From the NCBI GenBank assembly GCA_905236465.1, contig CAJOQA010000250.1, forward strand, positions 1 to 17,271: a DNA stretch of 17,271 nt, written 5' to 3'. This stretch comes from an uncultured Treponema sp. (GTDB lineage Bacteria > Spirochaetota > Spirochaetia > Treponematales > Treponemataceae). The position numbers and the translations under genes were made by a program. The stretch's first letter is position 1; each line of letters starts with the position of its first letter. Shown piece after piece: positions 1 through 7,905 of this stretch. The notes beneath the pieces are model-generated. The model saw nothing but the letters and a program-made list of their open reading frames with translations, made no database searches and had not been told where the DNA came from.

Positions 1-1967
1 ATATGCCAGCTACTGCCGCCTCTGGTTTTGCTGATGAAGAGTTCAGGCGGGGTGTGCAAAGTTACTATAGGGGGGCTTTCAGCGAAAGTATAATGGAATT
101 TGAGCGGGCCCTAAATTATGTTCCGGGTGACAGCCGTATACTTGATTGGCTGGGAAAAGCTTACTATAAGGCCGGAATAGAAGGGGCTGCCTTGCAGGCC
201 TGGCAGTCAGCATCGGATGCTGGTTGGGGTGGTATTCTGCTTCAAAATACTATAGAAGTTGTAAATGATCGTCGTATCACTCAGGCGGATTTCGCATTTT
301 CACAACGGTATACCGAAGTTGGTTCCTTCCCCAATATTAATGGAAAGAACCTGATTTACAGTCAGCCGACTTCTTCCCTTGCTAATAGCGATGGCTCTGT
401 TTGGGTTGTTGCTTACGGAACAAATGAGCTTTTGCGCTATGATGTAAATGGTTTAGTTGTAAAAAGATACAGGGGACCGCTTAATGGCTTTGACCGGCCA
501 ATGGATATAATCAGGTTGCAGAACGGCAACCTCTTGCTTAGCGAATTTGCAGGTGACAGGCTTTCCCTTCTTGATAAAAACGGCAATTTCATAAAGTACT
601 ATGGGAAAAAGGGGCGAGGAGAAGGGGAGATGATAGGTCCCCAATACTTGGCTGAAGATTCTTATGGTAACATTTATGTTACAGACTTTGGTAATGCAAG
701 GGTTGTTGTTTTTGACGCAGACGGAAATGGACTTTTGCACTTTGGCGGAAAAAGTGTCGGCTTTGATGGCTTAAAGTCTCCCACCGGTATTGCTGTTATT
801 GATGATTTGATTTATGTTGCGGACAGCGTCACCGGTGCCGTGTACGAATTTGATAGGGCCGGAAACTATATAGGCAAACTGGTAAATGATAAGACTTTTG
901 CCCGCCCTGAGTGCATGAAGGCTTTGGGTAGCTACTTGATGCTTACCAACAAGAACAAGGTAGTTACTATAGACAGTGCAAGCGGTGCTGTTTGGGAAAA
1001 CGCAGTTACAGGCAGGACAGGTCAGATAACAAGTGCAGTTCCAGACCGTAACGGAAATATGATTGTTACAGATTTTAAGGGAAACAACATATATGTGATG
1101 TCTAAGATGTCTGAATTAGTAGGCGGTTATTTTGTTCAGATAGAAAGGGTTTACGCTGATGAGTTTCCTAAAGTTACATTGGAAGTTAAGGTTGAGAACA
1201 GAAAAAGACAACCGATCGTTGGCTTGAACGAAACGAATTTTCTTGTTACAGAAGGCAAGGCTGCTGTAGCTGATATGACTCTTACCGGTTCTTCTAACAA
1301 CAACGATTATGCTGATATTACTTTCCTAATTGACAGATCTTCAACTATGAAGGAATACACAGAGCAGGTGAATACTGCTGTTAGGGAAATATGTGCTGCA
1401 ATGAATGGTCAGGGAAAGGTTCATATAATTTCATGTGCTGCCCTTCCAGTCCTAGAGTATACGGGTAGCCCTGATGCACTTGCAACTTTTTCTGCAAATG
1501 CCCTAAAAGCTCCCTATACAGATGATGAGGCTTCTTTGGATTTGTCAATTCGTCTTGCGGCCAATGACTTAATCAACGGTGAAAAAAAGCGAGGTCTTGT
1601 TTATATTACAAATGGCAGTGTCAGTAGCAGGGCTTTTACAAAATATAGCCTTTCTGATTTAACTGCGTATTTGAACAATAACGATATTTCGTTAAGCACT
1701 GTTCTTGTAAATCAGGAAAGCGCAAGTGAAGAGGTTTCTTATCTTACTCAAAATACAAGAGGGACCTTGTACTATGTCTATAGGCCAGAGGGACTTTCCG
1801 GTTTGGTAGGTGATATTGTAGGCTTGGCTTCAGGTTTATATCAAATAACCTACACTTCATCGCTAAAGTCTGAGTATGGAAAAAAATACCTGCCGGTAGA
1901 AGTTGAAGCATATTTGCTCAATCATTCCGGTAAGGATGAGTCAGGTTATTTTGCCCCACTCGAATAG
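1..1967 (+). CDS. TPR / NHL-type beta-propeller / VWA protein, 5' end outside window
   Basis: The frame is open to the left edge. The first ATG is at base 3, but the protein from there has no signal peptide, while its domains are those of an exported protein, so the real start is probably upstream and this entry is partial. Residues counted from that ATG: about 13-75 form two TPR-like helical repeats (alternating YY, A, L and G positions). About 115-375 hold several NHL-like blades with recurring NGNxxxxDFxNxR-type turns. About 385-425 are a short beta-rich linker. About 437-600 resemble a von Willebrand A domain, with D444-R-S-S-T as a MIDAS-like motif in which Thr replaces the usual last Ser. 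Such domains usually mediate protein-protein contact, and an envelope scaffolding or adhesion role is inference. The gene ends convergently 21 bases from dinB. Domain calls are fairly secure; cellular function is unknown. Confidence 0.8.
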   Translation, partial: MPATAASGFADEEFRRGVQSYYRGAFSESIMEFERALNYVPGDSRILDWLGKAYYKAGIEGAALQAWQSASDAGWGGILLQNTIEVVNDRRITQADFAFSQRYTEVGSFPNINGKNLIYSQPTSSLANSDGSVWVVAYGTNELLRYDVNGLVVKRYRGPLNGFDRPMDIIRLQNGNLLLSEFAGDRLSLLDKNGNFIKYYGKKGRGEGEMIGPQYLAEDSYGNIYVTDFGNARVVVFDADGNGLLHFGGKSVGFDGLKSPTGIAVIDDLIYVADSVTGAVYEFDRAGNYIGKLVNDKTFARPECMKALGSYLMLTNKNKVVTIDSASGAVWENAVTGRTGQITSAVPDRNGNMIVTDFKGNNIYVMSKMSELVGGYFVQIERVYADEFPKVTLEVKVENRKRQPIVGLNETNFLVTEGKAAVADMTLTGSSNNNDYADITFLIDRSSTMKEYTEQVNTAVREICAAMNGQGKVHIISCAALPVLEYTGSPDALATFSANALKAPYTDDEASLDLSIRLAANDLINGEKKRGLVYITNGSVSSRAFTKYSLSDLTAYLNNNDISLSTVLVNQESASEEVSYLTQNTRGTLYYVYRPEGLSGLVGDIVGLASGLYQITYTSSLKSEYGKKYLPVEVEAYLLNHSGKDESGYFAPLE

Positions 1968-1988
1968 GTTTTAGTGGGCTGTAGTTGA

Positions 1989-3152
1989 TTAGAATAAAAG
2001 TGCCTTACGAATTTTTAGTTCAGGGTGCTTTTCTTCTAATTTGTAAATCGCTTCTTCTACCTTAGCCTTTTTGCTATTGTTGTTTTCAAACAAGTTTCCT
2101 TGTATGGGGATGTTCTTATTTTGTAAATTATAGCAGCCTGCCCCAAGCAATCTTATTCCCCGTGAAGAATCCCATTTTTTATTAAATAAATTTTTGCATC
2201 GTTCAAACATGTCATCAGTGGAAGAGACCGGAAAATCTGATGTTTCTTGAATTGTGACAGTTGTAAAATCTTCATAGCGGATTTTTAATGCAACTGTGCA
2301 AGATCTCACTTCTTCTTTGTGCATCCTGTACATGACTAGTGTGCTAAGTTCCATTAAAGCCATGTCTATTGCCAATCTATCTGTAAGGTCAAATTCAAAT
2401 GTTCTTTCTGAACTTATGGACCTGCTTTTTGCCTCTTCTCCAAAGGAAATACTTTGTCCGCCCCTGACAGAATCGTATAAAAATGAACCCGTTGCTTTTC
2501 CAAATATACTTTGCAACAATTTTTCGCTTTTGGCGTGAATGTCTTTTATAGAGGTAAAGCCGGCAGAACGGAGGTGTTGCAGTGTTTTTGTTCCTGCTCC
2601 CCAAAGTTTTTCTAAAGGAAGGGAAAGCATAAAGTTTTCTTCTTGACCTGCTTGAACGTAAGTTAGCCCATCTGGCTTTTTAAAACCTGAAGCTATTTTT
2701 GCTACATACATGGTTCCTGCAATTCCGACGCTGACTGTAAGTCCCGTTTTAGACTTAACTTCTTCCTTCAACTTTTTTGCAAGTTCCTCTGCAGGTCCGA
2801 ATAGTCTTTCTGTTCCTGTTATATCTAAAAAGGCTTCGTCAACAGAAATCTGTATAACGCAGGGTGAATAGTTTGCAAAGACAGCCATAACCTGCTCAGA
2901 CTTTTCATGGTAACGCTTATAATTCCCCCTGATAAAAATCGCATCAGGGCATAGCTGTACTGCTAACGAAAGTGGCATAGCAGAATGAACCCCATATTTT
3001 CTAGCTTCGTAGGAAGCTGTTGAGACTACAGCCCTTCTGTCGCCTGGCAGTCCTCCAATTATAACAGGTTTCCCCCTGTATTCAATGTGGTCTAACTGTT
3101 CTACAGAAGCAAAAAAGGCATCAAGGTCAACGTGCAGGTATGTTTTTTCCAT
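1989..3152 (-). CDS. dinB: DNA polymerase IV (Y-family translesion polymerase)
   Basis: Error-prone Y-family DNA polymerase that copies past damaged template bases in the cytoplasm. The 387 residues match the family's usual length. The N-terminal palm strand has D9-x-D11 followed by F13-F14, where F14 aligns with the steric-gate Phe that excludes ribonucleotides. The second catalytic motif is S103-V-D-E-A, with D105 and E106 as metal ligands. A helix-hairpin-helix region follows at about 180-215 and the little-finger domain at about 235-340. Q351-G-N-L-F355 near the C terminus is a typical sliding-clamp-binding peptide, followed by a basic tail. The gene starts 3 bases after the stop of the membrane-protein gene at 3156-5159, so it is probably co-transcribed. 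A purine run (GGGGGAAG) lies about 10 bases before the ATG. I see no obvious LexA operator at the head of the unit, so SOS control is not shown. Confidence 0.97.
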   Translation of the reverse strand: MEKTYLHVDLDAFFASVEQLDHIEYRGKPVIIGGLPGDRRAVVSTASYEARKYGVHSAMPLSLAVQLCPDAIFIRGNYKRYHEKSEQVMAVFANYSPCVIQISVDEAFLDITGTERLFGPAEELAKKLKEEVKSKTGLTVSVGIAGTMYVAKIASGFKKPDGLTYVQAGQEENFMLSLPLEKLWGAGTKTLQHLRSAGFTSIKDIHAKSEKLLQSIFGKATGSFLYDSVRGGQSISFGEEAKSRSISSERTFEFDLTDRLAIDMALMELSTLVMYRMHKEEVRSCTVALKIRYEDFTTVTIQETSDFPVSSTDDMFERCKNLFNKKWDSSRGIRLLGAGCYNLQNKNIPIQGNLFENNNSKKAKVEEAIYKLEEKHPELKIRKALLF

Positions 3153-3155
3153 AGG

Positions 3156-5159
3156 CTAAATGCTTCCCCCAGAGGTAATTCTTGCGCTTTGGTGGGTAAG
3201 TTCCCTGCCATCCTCCGACAAAATAAAGGAATCTATGGTAAGCAGTGTTGCAAGACCTGAGTCACAAGAATACATTATTTCTATTTGTCCGCTTGGGTAG
3301 TCTGGAATTTCAAAATAGGCCATATTGTTTTTTACCAGCGTGTAATCAAAGTTGCAGTCGTATAGCGGAACCTTTTGTTCTGCCTCTATGCTAACTGAGT
3401 AGCGGATCACGTTTTTTGAAGACTCTAATATTATGTGGTGCATTGTAAGCTCCATAAAGTCTTCTTGAAAAGATGTTATGTTTACATCAGGGGAAGAATC
3501 CATGTCTTTTAGGGTGTAGGGCATTTGTGGCAGTGGCGACACAGAGCTTTTTATCAATAGTTGAGAAAGGGCCGCATACAACACGCCTAGCCCGCTTGTT
3601 ACTGCCACTGTAACTATGCTTGCATAAACAAAAGTCCTTTTAACGCTTCTTTTTCTTTTTGCAGAAAACAAGTCTGAGACCGCAAGTATTCTAAGCAGTT
3701 GAATTTGCATGGGAAAAAGCAGGATGGCAAATATAACATTGTCCTTGTGGCTACAACTTGCAAAGTTTCGTAGGCTCATGTAGTTGCCGTTTTGCAGAAA
3801 TGTTATGGCCGTAAAAAGCAGGGGGATAATGGGAAGTAAAGTTAAGGCGCTTATTGTAGAAAGCCGTTTGGCCTTTGCCCCTAACTGAAAGATTAAATAC
3901 TCAAGAAAAAAGAGAAAGAGAAATGAAAGGTCTATGGTTGCAATTAAAAAGATGTTTAGGGTTGCAATTATCATTATAAACTGTGGCAGGGCATTCATAG
4001 AAAGAATAAAGTTGGTCCTTATTTGCAGGATAAAAAGGATGAGGCTTATAAAAAAAACAGAGAGAATTTTTACCCCTAAAAGTAAAATTGGGTTCCATGA
4101 CCAAAAGGAAAAGATTTTTTGTCCTGCTATTAAAACTAAACTTGTAATAAGTATTATAAGCGGGATTAAAAACCAGGATCTTTTTAAATCTTTTTTTATG
4201 GCTATGTTTTTGTTTGTTTGCCGTAAAGTCATAAAACAAATAAAGATCAAGGTAATTATTGTAAAAAGTATATAGAAAAATACGTATGTCGCTTCCCCAA
4301 TCCAGAAATTCATAGAAAGTATGTTGTTATATGAATAGTGCCTGTCCCACTTAATAGACCTGCTACTTGCTAACTGCCTAGCAACATCAAGAAGAATAGT
4401 TAAATCTGTATCTGTGCAGGAAATAGTGATGCCTGCAGCCGGTATTTCCTCTGCTAAAAAAGAAGAGACCCTTCTTGATTCCCTGGCAATCTTAAGTCTA
4501 TACAACATAACAAAATATTTTGGCAGTATGGGTTTTGCCTTGTTTTTTATGCAAGAATCTACTAAGGCCTTTACAAGCCAGCTTGGAGCTGTGTCTCCGC
4601 TACCACCTGCCACAATGCTATAGGAAAGGCCACTGCCAAGTTCTCCTGAAGAATTTATTACAATAGCGGCAATTCCATCTTCAAAGCCTAAGGACCGTGT
4701 AAAAATTTTACTGCCAGTAGGGTGGTAAGCATAACTTTTATCCCTTAGTGGCATAGTAGTATCATTTGCAGTAAGGATAACAACGGTGGTGTAGGGCAGT
4801 TTTTGTTTTTTTATTTCCTTTAAAAACCATACAAGTTTTTCTGTGTTATTAGAAAAAAACTGTTGGGTAAAAGAAAAAATTATTGTATCTACGCTTCTAA
4901 GCGGGCTGCTTGTTTTTTCATCCCCTTTGTTTTCGCCTTTATCTTCTTTTTCAATATTGACAATAATATTTTGGGGAAAATTTCCGCTTTCTGAAACATC
5001 CAAATCTTGCTTTGCTAAGTCAAAGTTTTCCTTGCTAAGTATTTCATAGATGCCATCACTTAGCTTTCTTCCGGTTTGGCAAGCTAAACTGGGGGTAAAC
5101 ATAATGAGCAGGAGGAAAGTAATAAAAAAAATCCTGATGCAAGCAAAGAAAATCTTCAT
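3156..5159 (-). CDS. Exported polytopic membrane protein of unknown function
   Basis: I do not recognise the family with certainty. Residues 1-26 are a signal peptide (hydrophobic core about 8-24, possible cleavage after S-L-A26). Residues 27-288 form an alpha/beta extracytoplasmic domain with hydrophobic strands near 91-97, 124-130, 162-168, 179-184 and 242-248. About eight membrane segments follow (near 290-311, 329-347, 357-380, 386-406, 408-427, 434-454, 473-495, 510-534). The C-terminal domain, 536-667, would again be outside if eight is right. Signal peptide, alpha/beta domain and then a multi-pass region recalls membrane-bound M28 peptidase-like proteins, but I see no convincing HxD or EE metal-ligand set, so this is weak inference. 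It is first in the unit with dinB. It has no Shine-Dalgarno sequence, and a promoter-like pair places the predicted transcript start at the ATG itself. Confidence 0.85.
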   Translation of the reverse strand: MKIFFACIRIFFITFLLLIMFTPSLACQTGRKLSDGIYEILSKENFDLAKQDLDVSESGNFPQNIIVNIEKEDKGENKGDEKTSSPLRSVDTIIFSFTQQFFSNNTEKLVWFLKEIKKQKLPYTTVVILTANDTTMPLRDKSYAYHPTGSKIFTRSLGFEDGIAAIVINSSGELGSGLSYSIVAGGSGDTAPSWLVKALVDSCIKNKAKPILPKYFVMLYRLKIARESRRVSSFLAEEIPAAGITISCTDTDLTILLDVARQLASSRSIKWDRHYSYNNILSMNFWIGEATYVFFYILFTIITLIFICFMTLRQTNKNIAIKKDLKRSWFLIPLIILITSLVLIAGQKIFSFWSWNPILLLGVKILSVFFISLILFILQIRTNFILSMNALPQFIMIIATLNIFLIATIDLSFLFLFFLEYLIFQLGAKAKRLSTISALTLLPIIPLLFTAITFLQNGNYMSLRNFASCSHKDNVIFAILLFPMQIQLLRILAVSDLFSAKRKRSVKRTFVYASIVTVAVTSGLGVLYAALSQLLIKSSVSPLPQMPYTLKDMDSSPDVNITSFQEDFMELTMHHIILESSKNVIRYSVSIEAEQKVPLYDCNFDYTLVKNNMAYFEIPDYPSGQIEIMYSCDSGLATLLTIDSFILSEDGRELTHQSARITSGGSI

Positions 5160-5194
5160 ATAAATATATTAAAATATTAGAGTTTACAATTCAA
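5160..5194 (-). promoter_or_regulatory. Predicted leaderless sigma-70-type promoter of the 5159 gene and dinB
   Basis: On the minus strand, TTGAAT (5194-5189), a 17-base spacer and TAATAT (5171-5166) are followed by exactly 6 bases and then the ATG at 5159. With the usual -10 to +1 distance, transcription would begin at the A of ATG. No purine-rich ribosome binding site lies upstream of the ATG. The reading is from sequence only. Confidence 0.5.
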
Positions 5195-5207
5195 GCCCTT
5201 TGGTATA

Positions 5208-5234
5208 TAATAATTTGATAAAAATTGCCGATAT
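5208..5234 (+). promoter_or_regulatory. Sigma-28-like promoter of the 5283 operon
   Basis: TAAT (5208-5211), 15 bases and GCCGATAT (5227-5234) closely resemble the FliA/sigma-28 consensus TAAA-N15-GCCGATAA. Transcription would begin near 5241, giving a leader of about 42 bases that contains the AAGGAG ribosome binding site at 5266-5271. No comparably spaced sigma-70 pair was found here. The same GCCGATAT core precedes groL. Confidence 0.45.
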
Positions 5235-5282
5235 AAAAAAGGTATAGGTCGATATTCGCTGCCTTAAGGAGTCTCTTGTATA

Positions 5283-6443
5283 ATGAGTGAAAAAAAGTTT
5301 ATTTTAGATTTACCGTTAAAGGTTGTTCTTACAGAAGAGGGTGCATCTCATTTTATAAGCCACAAAAAGAACCTTATGCGCTTTCGTTTAGCTGACAATG
5401 TTGAAGAATACGGAATCAGCATGGAGCATTTTTCTCCTATTTCTGTTCAGAACATGATACTTGTTGACTATATTTCTAAAATAGAAACTTCGATGCCTGA
5501 ATTTGTTTCCCACCGGCAGGAAATAATGGATTTGTCAAAGGTAATCGTATATTCAATACTATACAAGCAGTTCGACAGGCAGATTTTTAATGCACTTATA
5601 CAGTGTGACTGTGTTCGTCGCTATAACCGCACTAACCCTGGACACCTTATAGATGAAAAGACAAATATTCCCGATAAACAGTTGCGAAACATCTTGTCTT
5701 TTAAAGACAATGTGATTCAGCAGTCAAGGCAGACTATCCTTGAGCCAATCTGGAAGAGCATTATGGCCAACAAGGACTATTCTCCAGAGGAAAAAAATGT
5801 CTATCTCTTGATGACGGAAAAATTCCTTAACAGATTAAATCTTTTGAATTGGTATATCATAACTAAATTCTTTAAGGCAGAGGGCTTTCATCAAATTCTT
5901 TCTGCAATCCGTACTGCCTTAGCTGAATATATGGATAAGTCTAAGGTGGCAGAATATATATCTGTAATGGTTATGGAACTTGCCTTAAACTGTGAAAATA
6001 CAAATATGCGTAAGATTGCTAGAATCTTGTATCAAGGTATTGATAACGCGGACACTTTAATTTACGATCCTGAAATCAGGTCAAAAATAGTTGATGAATT
6101 GCGCCGTAAGCATCAGCTTGTATTTTTGTCTTGGAAACTTGGCGGTGGCTCAGCTTCAATCGGAAAACAGGGGTCTCTTAATATAACCTTATACAATAAA
6201 GAAGATGAATTTCAAGAGGTAAAGGAAAGTATAGAAAGTAAGATGTCCGCTGACTTAAATAAAAGATCCTTGATAGACTTTTATAGGCAGATGCCAGAAG
6301 GGGAAGAGGGGACCGACTTAGGTCTTTATTACCTTTCATATCTTGATGATGCTTGTAAAAAGGTAAATGTCAAGTTTGAGTCTTTAGTAAATCAGTTTAC
6401 ATCAAGCGATTTAACAGTTATAAACTTAAAATTCAGTTTTTAA
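5283..6443 (+). CDS. Conserved-looking soluble protein of unknown function, possible GHKL-ATPase-like C-terminal half
   Basis: I do not recognise this 386-residue protein. It has no signal peptide or membrane segment, so it should be cytoplasmic. The N-terminal half (1-200) is mostly helical with a Cys pair (C108, C110). The C-terminal half has features reminiscent of the histidine-kinase-like (GHKL) ATPase fold: E232-L-A-L-N236 fits the N-box pattern ExxxN, a Gly-rich stretch lies at 287-297, G343-T-D-L-G-L resembles the G2 box ahead of a helix, and the chain ends in a hydrophobic strand (378-386). The usual DxGxG box is not clear, so the domain may be degenerate or the likeness may be accidental. 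The start is well supported: AAGGAG at 5266-5271 lies 11 bases before the ATG. It heads a unit with the lipoprotein gene (2-base gap) and trmB, behind a sigma-28-like promoter. Confidence 0.85.
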   Translation: MSEKKFILDLPLKVVLTEEGASHFISHKKNLMRFRLADNVEEYGISMEHFSPISVQNMILVDYISKIETSMPEFVSHRQEIMDLSKVIVYSILYKQFDRQIFNALIQCDCVRRYNRTNPGHLIDEKTNIPDKQLRNILSFKDNVIQQSRQTILEPIWKSIMANKDYSPEEKNVYLLMTEKFLNRLNLLNWYIITKFFKAEGFHQILSAIRTALAEYMDKSKVAEYISVMVMELALNCENTNMRKIARILYQGIDNADTLIYDPEIRSKIVDELRRKHQLVFLSWKLGGGSASIGKQGSLNITLYNKEDEFQEVKESIESKMSADLNKRSLIDFYRQMPEGEEGTDLGLYYLSYLDDACKKVNVKFESLVNQFTSSDLTVINLKFSF

Positions 6444-6445
6444 CT

Positions 6446-7144
6446 ATGAAAAAGACACTTGCCTTTTTTATGCTTTTTCTATCCTCATTTCTCTTTGCGC
6501 TCCTTTCTTGCTCGGCATCCGATCCGACTTTTACTAGTATTGAGTCTGCCATCGTTTTTGATTATAAGGATTACTCATCAGAACCTGCTTCTTACCTAAG
6601 TTTTTTTGTTTCCTCGGACTCTTCGTTTTTGCGGGCAAAAGGTATGCGTTTAATCCATGAGCAAAGTTTACTGGAATGGGATATAGAAAAGCCTTCCGTT
6701 TTTAAAGGGGTAAAAAATAAAGATTGGGCAGGGGCTAGCAATCTTGTAGCCGCTTACGGAGATTCGATTCCTCAAGGGACCTATACCCTTTATTATGAAG
6801 ATTTAGCAGGGCAGGAATGTGAAGGAACTTTTTCCCTTTCTTATCCAGATGACTTTGCATCTAAAAAGCTAGAGGATGCAGATTTTTTTAGTCAGCAAAA
6901 AAAAGAAGTTTATATCGCTCTTTTTAACAAGGAGAAAGAGCTTATCTTTTTTGATAAAAAACGGGACGAGTGGACAGATTTTCGCTCTATTTTGCTAACA
7001 TATCCTACTTCAGCCATAATGCGGTACTGCTATGTAGTTAGAGATAGCAATGCCCTTTGCCTGTTGCCAGAAATTGATTTAAATGATAAAACTATAGAAA
7101 ATACTCTAATAATAGCTAGTGAGGAAGAAAAAGGTGCCGAATAA
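6446..7144 (+). CDS. Small lipoprotein of unknown function
   Basis: The 232-residue product begins with a basic MKK, a hydrophobic core at about 4-20 and a lipobox L19-L-S-C22, so signal peptidase II should cleave before C22 and lipidate it. The mature part has no recognised domain. It alternates beta-like strands with charged segments, including an acidic and Lys-rich region near 135-175. The ATG lies 2 bases after the upstream stop with no Shine-Dalgarno sequence, so translation probably depends on coupling. The 3' end overlaps the trmB start region. Lipidation is well supported and function is unknown. Its partners suggest no pathway, and the operon is compact enough that the arrangement may be housekeeping convenience only. 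Confidence 0.85.
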   Translation: MKKTLAFFMLFLSSFLFALLSCSASDPTFTSIESAIVFDYKDYSSEPASYLSFFVSSDSSFLRAKGMRLIHEQSLLEWDIEKPSVFKGVKNKDWAGASNLVAAYGDSIPQGTYTLYYEDLAGQECEGTFSLSYPDDFASKKLEDADFFSQQKKEVYIALFNKEKELIFFDKKRDEWTDFRSILLTYPTSAIMRYCYVVRDSNALCLLPEIDLNDKTIENTLIIASEEEKGAE

Positions 7145-7901
7145 CCAGGACACACAGACAATGAATGCTGATTCAGATGACTCGTCTCGGTCGTCAACTG
7201 ACGACAGCGTTCCAATAGAAGACAATACTCCATTTTTTATCAGACCTATTAAGACCTATGTTCTTAGGGCTGGTCGCATGACTGACGGTGAAAAACGCAG
7301 TTACTCAGAGTTAAATCAAGTTTGGTGCATACCCTTTGAGCACAGGACCCTTAACTTTACAGAGATTTTTGGCAACACAAATCCCGTTACCATAGAAATT
7401 GGTTTTGGAATGGGACAAGCTACCGCTCAAATTGCACTAGAACATCCAGAAATGAATTTTTTGGGAATAGAAGTTCATAAGCCTGGTGTAGGTAGACTTT
7501 TAGGTGAAATCAAAAAGTTACAGCTAAAAAACCTATACATCATTGAACACGATGCCCTTGAGATTCTTGAAACTATGATTCCAGATAATTCAATAGAAGC
7601 CTTTCACATTTTCTTTCCAGACCCCTGGCCTAAAAAAAAGCACCACAAAAGGCGTATGTTGCATAGACCAAGGACTGACTTGCTTGCTTCTAAACTTGCA
7701 AGTGGTGGTTACTTGTATTTTGTAACTGATTGGGAAGATTACGCCCTTGATGCCCTAGAAGAACTGAAGCAGACTGCCGGTATAGAAAACAAGTATGCCT
7801 CTTTTGCTCCCCATCAAGAATGGCGACCTAGGACAAAATTTGAGCAGAAGGGCATAGACGCAGGACATGCAATCTTTGAGCTTATGTTTGTAAAGGTGTA
7901 A
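7134..7901 (+). CDS. trmB: tRNA (guanine-N7-)-methyltransferase
   Basis: SAM-dependent enzyme that methylates N7 of G46 in the tRNA variable loop. I chose GTG at 7134 because GAGGAAG (7121-7127) sits 6 bases upstream. A further in-frame GTG at 7119 lacks a ribosome site, and ATG at 7161 has only a weak AGGA. Counted from 7134: residues 1-30 are an Asp/Ser-rich tail not needed by the family. E88-I-G-F-G-M-G is the SAM-binding motif I. E113 ends the next strand and probably contacts the SAM ribose. The family signature F-F-P-D-P-W-P-K-K-K lies at 160-169, followed by basic tRNA-binding residues. R-P-R-T-K-F-E-Q-K-G at 231-240 is the usual C-terminal motif. The gene overlaps the lipoprotein stop by 11 bases and ends 4 bases from the convergent mutL stop. 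Confidence 0.95.
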   Translation: MPNNQDTQTMNADSDDSSRSSTDDSVPIEDNTPFFIRPIKTYVLRAGRMTDGEKRSYSELNQVWCIPFEHRTLNFTEIFGNTNPVTIEIGFGMGQATAQIALEHPEMNFLGIEVHKPGVGRLLGEIKKLQLKNLYIIEHDALEILETMIPDNSIEAFHIFFPDPWPKKKHHKRRMLHRPRTDLLASKLASGGYLYFVTDWEDYALDALEELKQTAGIENKYASFAPHQEWRPRTKFEQKGIDAGHAIFELMFVKV

Positions 7902-7905
7902 ACTT

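Noticed and set aside
1955..1978. CCCACT / AGTGGG hairpin spanning the end of the first gene, a possible bidirectional terminator
   Set aside because: The stem is only 6 bases, the loop is 12 and no T tract follows on either strand, so I did not call a terminator.
3901..4275. Overlapping open frames on both strands inside the membrane-protein gene
   Set aside because: They arise from AT-rich codons of the hydrophobic segments and show no coding features of their own.
5079..5085. Lipobox-like S-L-A-C in the signal peptide of the 3156-5159 protein
   Set aside because: The -3 residue is Ser rather than Leu, Val or Ile, and signal peptidase I cleavage fits better.
7119..7133. GTG at 7119 as the trmB start
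   Set aside because: No ribosome site precedes it, while GTG at 7134 has GAGGAAG at good spacing.
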